Positions 34,636 through 44,661 of a stretch of DNA of 64,000 nt are shown here, in pieces; position 1 is the stretch's first letter, and each line of letters begins with the position of its first letter. This DNA comes from UBA1181 sp045639525. Lineage in GTDB: Bacteria > Bacteroidota > Bacteroidia > Bacteroidales > Paludibacteraceae. The notes below the pieces were generated by a model that ran no database searches, was not told the DNA's origin, and worked only from the letters and a program-made list of their open reading frames with translations. The position numbers and the translations under genes were made by a program. The DNA lies in NCBI GenBank assembly GCA_045639525.1, contig JAZUDI010000068.1:5827-69826 (forward strand), written 5' to 3'.

Positions 34636-37600
34636 TTATTCCACCACGATTTTCCAGCATTTATCCGCTATTTTCACCAAGTAAACGCCTGGCAAGGATA
34701 GGGTAGTATGGTAATGGTCAGAATCGGGTTCTATGGTGCCGATGCAATCGCCGGTGAGCGCATATAGACGAACTTCGCAACCCTTGGCGTGCAGGATGGT
34801 CAGTTGCTTGCCTTGGACATAGAGCGATCTTTCGCACGTATCCATCGTCGATTTCTCCACCCCAACCGTATTCGGACAGCGCACGCTTCCGTTCGCGGAG
34901 AGTGGCGTGGCGGTCATCAACTCATTCCCCTCGTCATCCACGCACTTGGCGAATAGTTGCAAAGTGGTGGCTCCATCGGTTTCCCTACCATACGACTCAT
35001 CGGCCTGATGAGGTTCGTACAATAGGCTACTCAATTCAACCTCACTGTCGTGGTAGTAGCGGCGTAATGAGACTTTTTCAGACTCGGTGGCGCCCAACTT
35101 GAAGTTCAGGTGCAATGGACCCAGTTCAGCCTTTTTATCGGCCCACAACAGTTTGTAGCCGCCTGCTGGCACAACGGTCTCACTATGGCCCGCAGGAATG
35201 GTGCAGCGAACCGCTTTCGTTTCGTTTTCGAGGATCATCCCGGCGAGATCGACCGCTTGGTCGCCGCCATTGTAGATCTCGATCCAGTCTGGAGCCTCTC
35301 CGTTCTCATCGAGGGTAGTCTCGTTGGATGCGCAGATTTCGTTCAGACATAGGTTGGCAGGCAAGAGCGTGTTGGGATCATGCTCGAAGTAGATGGTCAC
35401 CTTCCATTCGCCGCTTTCAGCCTTAGTTGTCAATGTCTCTTCCAAATATTTGCTGCCATCCTCATTCTTGACAGCGACATTGTTAATCTCCCAACGAACG
35501 ATTCTATATCCGTAAGGCACCGCTGGCTCCACCTTCATGCGTTCGCCAGAAAAGGCCCAAGCGTTGTATTTCAACTCATTGTGCCATCTTTTGTTGAGCA
35601 AGAAGGAGAAATTAGGTGTCTCATCATTCGGGAAGACTGTTCTTGTTTTGATCTGGACGGTGTCGTCTCCCAAACCGAACTCCTTTTTCAACTGCTCGAC
35701 CACATATCCTTTTCTCTCCTTGGCGAACGTGCGCATTTTCTCAATCTCCAGGTCATACGAGTCTGGATTTCCTGGGCAATCCAAGAAGCCAGATCGCTTG
35801 ATGGTGGCGCACATATCACGTTTGGTCATATTCCAGATGGAATCGAGCTTCGTGTCGATACGCTCGTCTGTAAATTGGTTCTCAAGACGGTCGAGGTATT
35901 GGTCGAGGAATTTCCATCGGAAATCTTCGTTCTTCAGACAAGACTTGAGTAGTGTCCAACAAGGTTCTGTTCCCTTTTCGGAGGTGGCGAATTGAATCAT
36001 ATCCTTATCGACAGACGTCGCTTTCGACAAGCCGAAATCGGTGTCATACACGATCCAACGGAATCTTCCGCCATCACGTTTCCGCCAAATCTTCGTATTA
36101 TTGGAAACCCAATCCGTGTTACCGACATATTGTTCGAGAATTTGGTAATCGACATACTCATCGACATCCATCATCTTCTCCATTTGATCGTAGAAATCCG
36201 CCTTGTCGTAATTCTTGCTGGCATAGTTGATCATCTCGTTGTAGGCATCTTTGGTACCCACTTCGATGTGGTAGCCAGCGGAATTGACGCTCAACAGGTC
36301 TATCTCATCCTCATCCAAACCATAGTTGTGGTAAAGGTAGTCCTCATCGGTACGTTCCGTGAGAATCATCATGCCGTAATAGGTGCCATTCAAGTAGAAT
36401 GAGACGGGTTGGGCCACCTGTTTGTCGAGGTTCATACCATCGGCCAGGTGCTGGATGAACATATCACGCCATCGAGGCACCACATAAGAATAGCCGTTTC
36501 CACCGTTTCTCAACGCAAGGCTCTTCACCTTTTTGTATGAACGACCAGCGAAGAAGGAGGAGTAGTTCATCTTGTTCTTTCCCGAACGCTTGTTGGCTTT
36601 GATTTTCAAGCTTTTCGCGACATGGATTCTGGTGCAACCACCATAGACACCGATCTCCACCTCTTGGCTATCCACCACCTTTCCATCGAGAATATACTCA
36701 AAATTGGCGGAACGGATCCAATCTTGTTGGAAGTTATAAGGAACTGCGTAACAACCCTTTGTGGAGCCATTCGTTCCTTCGACATACATGCCGAGCATAT
36801 CGCTGAAGAGATCCTCGTTGTTTGCGGAAAGGGAGACGATAGGCAACCGTTCACCCAATGCCTTACAATCATTGAAATTTTCTTCGGGAAGGATGAAACT
36901 ACCTGTGAGAATTTCGCTGAAAAGCATCTCCTCTTTGTAGGCTCTCGCACGCAAAACCGTTGTTTTCTCGATCTCTATTGGACCATTGTAGAGGGTTCCC
37001 GTCTCTGGTGTAGGCGCGTCTCCGTTTAATGTGTAATAGATTTTCGCACCCTCCGTACCGCAAGCCAACTCCACGGTCTGAGCATTTTCATGCAATCCTG
37101 GCAATCCAGTTTTGAACAAAGGGGCAGTGACCCGATTGGTGATGACTGTGACGAACGGATTATTTTCTTTTCCTGGAGAAGGGGCCATGAATCCCGCCTC
37201 GCAATAGGAGAGGTGAGGGTATTGAGTAGGATAGGAGAGCGACATCTCCTGACCATCCTTCTCAAAAAGGATCACCCCCGCATCGGTGGTGAGTTTTTGT
37301 CCGACTCTTCCGACGTAGTTAGGTTGGACCTTTGAGGCGGTACGACTTCCCGTTTCGCTCTTTCCGAAAAAGAGGAGCGAATAGCCTGTGGGCAAAATGT
37401 GGGTGGAATCCATGCGTACTTGCCAGTTGAGATTTCCCTCTTTGAGGTTCTTTACCGTCCAACCCTTCAGATCAACCCCTTCGCCACTATTGTAAAATTC
37501 GACGAATCCATCGTAATTATACTGGTCGCTGACAATGGTGGAAACATTGTTGGTCATGATCTCCGTGATCGAGACTTCCGCCTTTATACAGCCGATGGAT

Positions 37601-37641
37601 GCGAAGAGCAACGCACCCGTTATCCATTTATCTTTTTTCAT
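34636..37641 (-). CDS. Secreted CotH-kinase family protein with lamin-tail domains
   Basis: 1001 residues. Signal peptide (1-21); a first lamin-tail domain (about 22-160, VSITEIMTNN...GFVEFYNSGEGVDLKGW); a chitobiase-like beta domain (about 172-245, AKIYYTLNGDAPTPETGTLYNG); a CotH kinase-like domain (about 265-640) with ARVE-type blocks SLALRNGGNGYSYVVPRWRD, YGMMILTERTDEDYL and RWIVYDTDFGLS; a second lamin-tail domain (about 765-880, LCLNEICASN...DWIEIYNGG); and a terminal stretch with a T9SS-like end (LYALTGDCIGTI...GVYLVKI). It probably modifies or binds surface proteins outside the cell. The target is unknown. Confidence 0.85.
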   Translation of the reverse strand: MKKDKWITGALLFASIGCIKAEVSITEIMTNNVSTIVSDQYNYDGFVEFYNSGEGVDLKGWTVKNLKEGNLNWQVRMDSTHILPTGYSLLFFGKSETGSRTASKVQPNYVGRVGQKLTTDAGVILFEKDGQEMSLSYPTQYPHLSYCEAGFMAPSPGKENNPFVTVITNRVTAPLFKTGLPGLHENAQTVELACGTEGAKIYYTLNGDAPTPETGTLYNGPIEIEKTTVLRARAYKEEMLFSEILTGSFILPEENFNDCKALGERLPIVSLSANNEDLFSDMLGMYVEGTNGSTKGCYAVPYNFQQDWIRSANFEYILDGKVVDSQEVEIGVYGGCTRIHVAKSLKIKANKRSGKNKMNYSSFFAGRSYKKVKSLALRNGGNGYSYVVPRWRDMFIQHLADGMNLDKQVAQPVSFYLNGTYYGMMILTERTDEDYLYHNYGLDEDEIDLLSVNSAGYHIEVGTKDAYNEMINYASKNYDKADFYDQMEKMMDVDEYVDYQILEQYVGNTDWVSNNTKIWRKRDGGRFRWIVYDTDFGLSKATSVDKDMIQFATSEKGTEPCWTLLKSCLKNEDFRWKFLDQYLDRLENQFTDERIDTKLDSIWNMTKRDMCATIKRSGFLDCPGNPDSYDLEIEKMRTFAKERKGYVVEQLKKEFGLGDDTVQIKTRTVFPNDETPNFSFLLNKRWHNELKYNAWAFSGERMKVEPAVPYGYRIVRWEINNVAVKNEDGSKYLEETLTTKAESGEWKVTIYFEHDPNTLLPANLCLNEICASNETTLDENGEAPDWIEIYNGGDQAVDLAGMILENETKAVRCTIPAGHSETVVPAGGYKLLWADKKAELGPLHLNFKLGATESEKVSLRRYYHDSEVELSSLLYEPHQADESYGRETDGATTLQLFAKCVDDEGNELMTATPLSANGSVRCPNTVGVEKSTMDTCERSLYVQGKQLTILHAKGCEVRLYALTGDCIGTIEPDSDHYHTTLSLPGVYLVKIADKCWKIVVE

Positions 37642-37697
37642 CCTTGTTTTAGCGTTAAAAATATCAACCGCTAATTTAGAAATTATTATTTAATATT

Positions 37698-37705
37698 TAT
37701 CTTTG
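37698..37705 (+). promoter_or_regulatory. Possible promoter box for the DUF6055 gene
   Basis: TATCTTTG matches TAnnTTTG, 25 bp before the ATG at 37731, inside the 89-bp region shared with the divergent CotH gene. Confidence 0.45.
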
Positions 37706-37730
37706 AACCATAATCAAACAACACTTATAG

Positions 37731-39845
37731 ATGACTATTTCCATGAAAACACAAACACGCTCTATTCTAACGTTCCTATGTTGCCTCCTTCCCGCAACCG
37801 TATTAGCTCAAAAGAGCCTCTATATCCCGCGAGAATGGCAAAACAGGACCGACACGTTGATTTATAGCGAAAATGATCCGAACAACCAATATACATGGTC
37901 CAAAACCCGTTCGAAGGAGAGCGACAACTTCATTGTCTATTGGGATAAATATTATGGCGCGACAAATCCCACATACGCCCCCTCGGCATACAGTGTGAAC
38001 ATAGATGATTTGCTGAAAAAGTGTGAAGGCTTCTATGCCATGAATGTCGGTCAATTGGCCTTCTGCGACGAAAGCCACTCCAATGTGTCGAAATATAAAA
38101 TGATGATTCTACTCAACCATACGACCGAATGGGTATGCTACGGAGGCGGTTACGACGATGTCATCGGCGCTCTTTGGCTCAGCCCAAGTACAAGCAAGCC
38201 GGTCGGTCATTCCGTCGGACATGAAGTTGGCCACTCTTTCCAATACCAAGTATATGCAGACCTAAAGGGATATGCGGGATTCCGTACAGCCATAGGCAAT
38301 GGATCCACCTTCTGGGAACAGACCGCACAGTGGCAATCCAACCAATCCTATCCCGAACTGAAGTGGGCCCAAAGCTGGGACCTATTCCAAAACACGCACA
38401 ACTACGCCATGACGCACGAATGGCATCGTTACCAATCCTATTGGTGGCACTACTATCTTGCGGAGAAATATGGCATCGACGCCATCGGAAAACTTTGGCG
38501 CTTCAATGCCGGACGAGGAGTAGATCCGAATGAAAGTTGGATGCAAATGATGGGTTGGAATGCGGAGGAACTCTATATGGAATATTTCCGATACGCCCTG
38601 AAGATGGCCACCATAGATATCGAAACCGCTCGCGACGAGGCGGATCCGTACATTGGAACATACCGCTACGATTACATTGCGCTGGGTGGCACCAAATACC
38701 AGGTGAGTTATAGCAGTTGCCCCCAAAGCACAGGTTTCAACGTCGTTCAGCTAAATGTACCTAAGGCGGGAGAGGAGATCCTCGCGGAAATCACTTCGCT
38801 CAAGAGCAACGCTCCGCTTGCCAAGGGAGACACCAAGCAATATTTTGATGGTAAGGAGTTCTCGACAGCCAATGTATCCGCCTATAACAACTTCTCTCAA
38901 TATTCGTCCCGCGGATTCCATGTCGGATATGTGGCACTTATGGAGGATGGTTCAAGGAGATACCTTTATGATGATAAAATATATTGCGCCAATCCAGATG
39001 TGAATCAGGAGGCGATTGGGGTGGCGAGTTGCATCATTCCAGAAGGGGTGAAAAGACTCTTTCTGGTCATCTCTCCCGCACCTTCGACTTACATCCAACA
39101 TAAATGGGACGAAGAGATTACAAACGATGACCAATGGCCTTATACAGTTGAGTTTAAAGGAACCAATATTTTCGGGGTGGCGACAATCAACGAAGGGGAA
39201 GAGATCCGTGATGTGGAGCTTGCGTACGATGTCTATTTTCCGGCATCATCCAGCAACTACCAAAGCATCAACTTGAGGGTTGAGGGCGTCGCCGCATCTT
39301 ATCTTGGCACCGCCTTTCAGATGCAAGCTTCGTCGATAGTAGGCGTGCTTAAAGCGTGGAACAATGCTGGACCCAACGAGGGAGAGGCTATGTTCTATGC
39401 GGTCAATGCCAAAGGGATGATCAGCAACACCGCATCGTCCGCCAATGGATACGGACATTGGTTCTCCGCTAATGGCGACCGCTGCGACTACGCTTCGGGC
39501 TTTGTTTTCAGCGAGTTCGACGCGGGTAGTCTCACCTTTTCGCTGGGCCAATATCCTGGTAAAGTAGCCAACGGATCCAACTTTACGATCCGACAGGCGA
39601 TCAAATATCAGAAGAATGGAAGGACTGCCGTGGCCCGATTCACCTTTCATATCCACATCACCCAGGAGAGAGTGGGGTACGAGCTGAAAGGGGAGACGAC
39701 CGCTGTTTCAAATCCATCCTCCGAACCGATTTATCCAATTGCCATCTACACCATTTTCGGAGAAAAAGTCTCTACGATGAAACAGGGAATTTATTTGGTG
39801 AAGATGAGCGATGGAAGCGTAAGGAAATGTTTCATAGAGAGATAA
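37731..39845 (+). CDS. Secreted DUF6055/DUF4859 protein, metallopeptidase-like
   Basis: 704 residues. The ATG at 37743 (MKTQTRSILTFLCCLLPATVLAQ) gives a clean signal peptide and is a better start than the ATG at 37731. The N-terminal domain (about 25-400) is DUF6055-like and contains VGHEVGHSFQYQ (about 162-173), an HExGH zinc-binding motif, and a downstream FWEQTAQW block that could supply the third ligand. The C-terminal part (about 470-640; IFGVATINEGEEIRDVELAYDVYF..., HWFSANGDRCDY) resembles DUF4859. The last residues (IYTIFGEKVSTMKQGIYLVKM) look like a shortened T9SS sorting domain. Protease activity is inferred from the motif only. Confidence 0.78.
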   Translation: MTISMKTQTRSILTFLCCLLPATVLAQKSLYIPREWQNRTDTLIYSENDPNNQYTWSKTRSKESDNFIVYWDKYYGATNPTYAPSAYSVNIDDLLKKCEGFYAMNVGQLAFCDESHSNVSKYKMMILLNHTTEWVCYGGGYDDVIGALWLSPSTSKPVGHSVGHEVGHSFQYQVYADLKGYAGFRTAIGNGSTFWEQTAQWQSNQSYPELKWAQSWDLFQNTHNYAMTHEWHRYQSYWWHYYLAEKYGIDAIGKLWRFNAGRGVDPNESWMQMMGWNAEELYMEYFRYALKMATIDIETARDEADPYIGTYRYDYIALGGTKYQVSYSSCPQSTGFNVVQLNVPKAGEEILAEITSLKSNAPLAKGDTKQYFDGKEFSTANVSAYNNFSQYSSRGFHVGYVALMEDGSRRYLYDDKIYCANPDVNQEAIGVASCIIPEGVKRLFLVISPAPSTYIQHKWDEEITNDDQWPYTVEFKGTNIFGVATINEGEEIRDVELAYDVYFPASSSNYQSINLRVEGVAASYLGTAFQMQASSIVGVLKAWNNAGPNEGEAMFYAVNAKGMISNTASSANGYGHWFSANGDRCDYASGFVFSEFDAGSLTFSLGQYPGKVANGSNFTIRQAIKYQKNGRTAVARFTFHIHITQERVGYELKGETTAVSNPSSEPIYPIAIYTIFGEKVSTMKQGIYLVKMSDGSVRKCFIER

Positions 39846-39881
39846 TTCACGCATCATTTTTCTTCCTTTAAGTAGATTATT

Positions 39882-40718
39882 ATGAAGAAAATAGCTCTTT
39901 TTATCATCCTTTTGGGAACGACTGTTTTTACTATTGTTGCCAAGGAATACAATGCGATATTATCTCCCAAGTATTGGGATTTGCGGCGCATTTACGCGGA
40001 TTCTCTATGTCGCGACACATGTAGGGATCCGTATGCGGCCAAAGGGTTATATTTTAATGGTTTGTGTGTGACCGAATATTACACAAACGATAATGCCAGA
40101 ACCACGCCACATTATCATGTCGGAGATTGTAAGACTTGGTTTTCTGATGATATTGTTAGAAGTGATGAATACACGACTTTCGGAGATACCATACGTTTTT
40201 GGGATAAATCTTACTTGCTATGGAAAGTAAGCGAAGACACCTTGGTACTGAAAGAGGTACAGAGTCCACATCGCCTTTATTGCTACCAACTCAGTGAGGA
40301 TCAAAAATCTCCCATAAAGAATCCAGAGGTCATGCCATATTTGAAAAGACTACAGCAATATATAAAAGTTGAGAATATCTTCTTTGAAGGTGAGAATGGA
40401 CTTGATCAGAAATTTGTGTTATATGACCGCACATTAACAAAGGCAATGAAAATAAAGGTGTTTTTCAAGTTGAATTTTCATGACGAGCAACTTGAAGTCA
40501 CAAATTTTAAGATATATAAAATCAAAATATCTGATGTGGATACGAATGTGTGGAATGATTTGGACGAAGTATCGTCCAAACAATATGCGGATGAACTATC
40601 CAATTGCGTTCATCATATCTCTTTCGTTCCCAAAGATGGCATTGAGACAATCCCTTGGAAAGAATTAAACAAGTCGTTAGCATTACCAGTTGTATTTAGT
40701 GTATTTCCAATTCGATAA
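39882..40718 (+). CDS. Hypothetical secreted protein
   Basis: 278 residues with signal peptide MKKIALFIILLGTTVFTIVA. Four Cys lie close together in DSLCRDTCRDPYAAKGLYFNGLC (spread over residues 42-64), suggesting disulfides. The mature part has mixed charged and aromatic character with no known domain. It follows the DUF6055 gene by 36 bp and may be co-transcribed. No lipobox is evident. Function unknown. Confidence 0.65.
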   Translation: MKKIALFIILLGTTVFTIVAKEYNAILSPKYWDLRRIYADSLCRDTCRDPYAAKGLYFNGLCVTEYYTNDNARTTPHYHVGDCKTWFSDDIVRSDEYTTFGDTIRFWDKSYLLWKVSEDTLVLKEVQSPHRLYCYQLSEDQKSPIKNPEVMPYLKRLQQYIKVENIFFEGENGLDQKFVLYDRTLTKAMKIKVFFKLNFHDEQLEVTNFKIYKIKISDVDTNVWNDLDEVSSKQYADELSNCVHHISFVPKDGIETIPWKELNKSLALPVVFSVFPIR

Positions 40719-41113
40719 AAAATATGGAGGAATAGGATATTTGGGAAAGTCAGCCTGCAGGCTGATTTATTGTTTAAATACATAAGTTGATTCCTGTTAT
40801 TTCTATTTAACATAATACTAATTATATAACAAAGCAATCTGCCCAAAAGGTAACAGTGCAGACCTCAGTCAAACTAAACTGGCGTACCAGTTACATTATA
40901 GAAGTTATTTTGAAATAAGTAACAACTCCGCTTCCCATTTCTTCATTATAGAATCAGCCTCACATTTAGTAATCTCTTTTGTCAAATCTTTGAATAGTAT
41001 TGTTAGTGAGCATTATGTTATTAGATATAAAATTTAGAAATTGATATGCGTACTTGAAATTCGTTTCACCTACAACAATATTGATAAATAACAAATATTC
41101 CTACAGATTTTTA
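40719..41113. other. Intergenic stretch with a palindrome
   Basis: AT-rich. A palindrome with core agcctgcaggct (40750-40765, within gtcagcctgcaggctgat) lies 30 bp after the upstream stop and could terminate transcription or be a REP-like unit. No gene or RNA was recognised in the remainder. Confidence 0.45.
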
Positions 41114-41144
41114 TTTGTTTTAAATTGGAATGTTGTATCTTTGC
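41114..41144 (+). promoter_or_regulatory. Promoter of the glycosyltransferase gene
   Basis: TTTG at 41114-41117, an 18-bp spacer and TATCTTTGC at 41136-41144: near-consensus Bacteroidetes promoter 43 bp before the ATG. Confidence 0.7.
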
Positions 41145-41187
41145 AACACTTTTAGGTGTTAAGGTTATTTATACTATCAGTTAAGAA

Positions 41188-42306
41188 ATGAAAATACTTT
41201 TTGTGATTGATGCCTTTCTGTCACACAGCAACGGCACAAGTATCTCCGCGCAACGTTATGGAGAGACGCTTCGTTCATTTGGTCATGAAGTGAAAGTATT
41301 GACCAATGCGGAGACGCCCTATCCGGATTATATTATTGCATTAAAAGAGGCTAAAACGCCCATTGACGGACTTTTGCACGCCAACGGTTATCAATTCGCC
41401 GCACCTGATGAGAAAATCATCGACACGGCACTGGATTGGTGTGACATCGTACATGTCTTTACACCATTTATGTTGGGATGCAAAGTGAAAAAAATGGCAC
41501 TATCCAAAGGGAAACCGATTACAGCCGCCTTCCACGTCCAGGCGGAGAACATCAGTTCAGGATTTCGCGTTGGAAAGGTGGAATTCATCAACCGCCTGCT
41601 TTACCGTCTTCACTATCACACCATGTACAAAGGGATAAAATTGATACATTGTCCGAGTCAAATGATGGCTGACGAATTGAAGCACTATGGTTTCGACAAT
41701 GATTTACGGGTGATCAGCAACGGTATTTCTGATGATTTCGTCTATTCTCGTCCCGCGAACGAGGCTAAATTCCCCGGTAAAATCGTGATTACCATGGTCG
41801 GAAGGTTGTCTCCGGAAAAAAGACAGGATCTACTTATCAAGGCAGTGAAATTAAGTAAATACGAAAAGCAGATTCAACTTCAATTCGCTGGCGTCGGTAT
41901 TATCGAAAAATATTACCGAAAATTGGGCAAAGAGCTGACCAATGAACCTGTATTCGGATATTACACCCGCGAGGAGCTGATCGATTTGCTTCACGAGACA
42001 CATCTCTATGTCCATGCCAGCGATATGGAGAGCGAAGCGATTGGTTGTATTGAGGCATTTGCGACCGGATTGGTACCTGTCATCTCCAACAGTCCTCTCT
42101 CGGCAACCAAACAATTCGCCTTAGACGAACGCTCGCTGTTCGAGGTAGGAAATCCAGCGTCGTTAAAGGATAAGATCGAATACTGGATCGAACATCCAGA
42201 AGAGCGCCAAGAGATGGAGGTGAAATATGCGCAGGAGGCGGAGAAATACCGTCTAACCAAGGCAGTACGTCAATTTGAGGCAATGTTAAAAGAGGCGATG
42301 GCATGA
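41188..42306 (+). CDS. Glycosyltransferase family 4 (GT-B fold)
   Basis: 372 residues. The N-terminal half binds the acceptor (MKILFVIDAFLSHSNGTSISAQRYGETL). The C-terminal half carries the nucleotide-sugar site with VGRLSPEKRQDLLIKAV (about 197-213) and the E-x7-E motif region HASDMESEAIGCIEAFATGLVPV (about 276-298). The layout resembles bacterial diacylglycerol glycosyltransferases and other membrane-glycan enzymes; the substrate cannot be fixed. It overlaps the next gene (esterase) by 4 bp, so the pair is probably co-translated. Confidence 0.85.
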   Translation: MKILFVIDAFLSHSNGTSISAQRYGETLRSFGHEVKVLTNAETPYPDYIIALKEAKTPIDGLLHANGYQFAAPDEKIIDTALDWCDIVHVFTPFMLGCKVKKMALSKGKPITAAFHVQAENISSGFRVGKVEFINRLLYRLHYHTMYKGIKLIHCPSQMMADELKHYGFDNDLRVISNGISDDFVYSRPANEAKFPGKIVITMVGRLSPEKRQDLLIKAVKLSKYEKQIQLQFAGVGIIEKYYRKLGKELTNEPVFGYYTREELIDLLHETHLYVHASDMESEAIGCIEAFATGLVPVISNSPLSATKQFALDERSLFEVGNPASLKDKIEYWIEHPEERQEMEVKYAQEAEKYRLTKAVRQFEAMLKEAMA

Positions 42307-43109
42307 TAAACAGTAGAACTCTAGCCCTCTTCATCACAATCTGGGCCTCTATGGCCTTCTCATGGGCCGACGGTAAAATAGACACCATTCGCTTTGTGAA
42401 CAAAAGAGCGGACAAGCCCCGTTTTTTAACCGTATATACCCCACCCGGCTATAATCCGGAAAAGAGTTACCCACTACTCTATTTATTGCATGGCATGCAT
42501 GGCAATCAGTATTCTTGGGAGAACGAGGGACATATCAGCCATTTAGCGGATAGTCTGATCACCAACGGAATCATTGAACCGTTGGTGATCGCCACACCGC
42601 TATGTATCGTGAACGATACTATGAGGGCTTACCACCTCCCCACCTATCTGAAAAGTGGTTACGACTTCAATGTGCATGTCAGAAGAAGGGAGTTCGAGAA
42701 AATATTCCCGGAGATCGATGAATATGTCAAGCAGCACTACTCCGTGGATCGTTCAATGATCGCGGGATTGAGCAGCGGAGGCAGACAGGCGTTGATGCTC
42801 AACAAAAAACACCATTTCGAGGTAGTTGGCTTGTTTTCGCCCGTCATCATGCAGTACCACGTTCCAAGGAAAAATGTGGGAACAAGCTATTGGATGCGCT
42901 GTGGTGCCTACGATATGTTTGTTTTGCGCTCCATAAAGGCGAACCATAAGATGAAACGGAAGAAATTACCGCACGATTTTAAGATCACCAGAGGTGGACA
43001 TGGTTGGAATAGCTGGCGCAGACATATTGAAGAGTTCTTGTTGAGCAACTTTCCAAGCGTTGAAATGGACAAAACAAAAAGTTTGGGTGGCGACATTACC
43101 GCCAAATAA
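42303..43109 (+). CDS. Exported alpha/beta-hydrolase esterase
   Basis: 268 residues with a probable signal peptide (ALFITIWASMAFSWADG). The esterase-D/feruloyl-esterase-like fold shows YTPPGYNPEKSYPLLYLLHGMHG (oxyanion region), the nucleophile elbow GLSSGG (Ser about 158) and a catalytic His in RGGHGWNSWRRHIEEFL (about 226-242). It may deacylate a polysaccharide or other ester in the periplasm; the substrate is unknown. It is coupled to the glycosyltransferase. Its 3' end has a close remnant copy at 46065-46169. A terminator follows at 43104-43127. Confidence 0.82.
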   Translation: MINSRTLALFITIWASMAFSWADGKIDTIRFVNKRADKPRFLTVYTPPGYNPEKSYPLLYLLHGMHGNQYSWENEGHISHLADSLITNGIIEPLVIATPLCIVNDTMRAYHLPTYLKSGYDFNVHVRRREFEKIFPEIDEYVKQHYSVDRSMIAGLSSGGRQALMLNKKHHFEVVGLFSPVIMQYHVPRKNVGTSYWMRCGAYDMFVLRSIKANHKMKRKKLPHDFKITRGGHGWNSWRRHIEEFLLSNFPSVEMDKTKSLGGDITAK

Positions 43110-43127
43110 GCATTTTTGCTTATTTTT
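43104..43127 (+). terminator. Terminator after the esterase gene
   Basis: Arms aaataagca and tgcttattt with a T loop, followed by TT, overlapping the stop codon. Confidence 0.6.
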
Positions 43128-43166
43128 GGACAAAGAAAACAACTGAAGTAATTTTATTAACGTTAA

Positions 43167-43174
43167 TATCTTTG
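43167..43174 (+). promoter_or_regulatory. Promoter -7 box of the antiporter gene
   Basis: TATCTTTG matches TAnnTTTG and lies 11 bp before the ATG at 43186, implying a very short leader. Confidence 0.45.
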
Positions 43175-43185
43175 TCCTTGATTCA

Positions 43186-44622
43186 ATGAAGCCACATCCT
43201 CTCATTAGCCTCATTCCCCTTGCGGTGCTTTTTGTTATGTTGTACATCGCTATCGCGCTCTTCGGAAGCGATGCTTTGTCAGGTGCAAGTCAACTGGCCC
43301 TGCTGATGGCTTCTGGAGTATGTGTTTTGCTCTCTATGATCATCTATCGCACATCATGGACGCAATTCGAGGAGAGTATCAAAAAGACCATCGGAGACGC
43401 CAGTGCCTCCATCATCATTCTTTTGTTGATCGGTACGATCGGAGGAACTTGGATGATCAGTGGCGTGGTACCGACAATGATTTATTATGGCCTCCAAATC
43501 ATGTCGCCCCGCTTCTTCCTCTTCTGTTCTTGCATTATTTGTGCGCTTGTCAGCTTAATGACGGGCAGTTCTTGGACGACCGTAGCCACCATTGGTGTGG
43601 CGCTATTGGGCATCGGAAACGCTTTAGGCATACCTACTCCATGGACGGTGGGGGCTATTATTTCCGGCGGCTATTTCGGAGACAAAGTCTCTCCTTTGAG
43701 CGACACCACTACCCTTGCCGCCTCCTCCGCGGAGACGGATCTTTTCACCCACATCCGCTTTATGCTACGAACGACGGTCCCTACTATGTGCATCACACTA
43801 ACGATTTTTTTCGTGGCAGGTTTCCGCTACGGTGGTTCCACAGATCTGGTGATCCACGAATACCTCAATGGTCTGCAACAATCATTTCACATCTCGATAT
43901 GGACCTTAATGGTACCGTTGTTGACCGCTATTCTCATCGCCAAGAAGACACCTGCCATGATGACACTTTTCGCCTCTTCATTGATTGCAGCGATCTGTGC
44001 GGTGATTCTGCAATCTGACGTGCTTTTAAAGATCGCCGGAAGCCTAAATGGCGATGGAACCGATATTTTAAGAGGAATCATGATCACCGCCTTCACCGCC
44101 ACCCATGTGGACACAGGTTTCGCTCCACTCAATGAACTGGTTTCCACCGGAGGAATGGCTGGTATGTTGGATACGGTATGGTTGATTCTTTGCGCCATGA
44201 CCTATGGAGGCGTGATGGTGGCAAGCGGTATGTTGTTTAGCATCACCAGCGTAATCCTGCGTTTTGTCCACCACACATTCGGCTTGGTCGCGGCGACAAC
44301 TTTTTCGGGCATCTTATTGAACATTGTCACCAGCGACCAATATATCTCCATAATCCTTTCCGCCAGTATGTATAAGGACGCCTACAAGAAGATGGGACAC
44401 GAGCCTTGCCTTCTCTCCAGAAGCACGGAAGACTCCGCTACGGTCACATCTCCACTTATACCTTGGACCACATGTGGCATGACGCAATCCACAATTTTAG
44501 GCGTACCCACTCTAGTCTACGCTCCTTTCTGTTTCTTCAATTGGATATCGCCTATCATGACATGTGTGATGGCTATTTTTGTAGGAAGAAAACATGACAA
44601 GAAAATAAACGAGACAACGTAA
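43186..44622 (+). CDS. nhaC: NhaC family sodium/proton antiporter
   Basis: 478-residue inner-membrane transporter with about eleven to twelve hydrophobic segments. Family blocks include SLMTGSSWTTVATIGVALLGIG, GGYFGDKVSPLSDTTTLAAS (about 160-182) and a later FAPLNELVSTGGMAGM. NhaC-type carriers exchange Na+ for H+; some relatives exchange organic acids (malate/lactate), which cannot be excluded. It is a monocistronic gene facing a convergent neighbour at 44662. Confidence 0.88.
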   Translation: MKPHPLISLIPLAVLFVMLYIAIALFGSDALSGASQLALLMASGVCVLLSMIIYRTSWTQFEESIKKTIGDASASIIILLLIGTIGGTWMISGVVPTMIYYGLQIMSPRFFLFCSCIICALVSLMTGSSWTTVATIGVALLGIGNALGIPTPWTVGAIISGGYFGDKVSPLSDTTTLAASSAETDLFTHIRFMLRTTVPTMCITLTIFFVAGFRYGGSTDLVIHEYLNGLQQSFHISIWTLMVPLLTAILIAKKTPAMMTLFASSLIAAICAVILQSDVLLKIAGSLNGDGTDILRGIMITAFTATHVDTGFAPLNELVSTGGMAGMLDTVWLILCAMTYGGVMVASGMLFSITSVILRFVHHTFGLVAATTFSGILLNIVTSDQYISIILSASMYKDAYKKMGHEPCLLSRSTEDSATVTSPLIPWTTCGMTQSTILGVPTLVYAPFCFFNWISPIMTCVMAIFVGRKHDKKINETT

Positions 44623-44661
44623 CATATCGTGGGCAGTATATTCTCACAAAAGCACCTTCCC

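Noticed and set aside
34385..34660. 91-codon minus-strand frame
   Set aside because: Covers the CotH terminator and stop codon and has no recognisable protein pattern.
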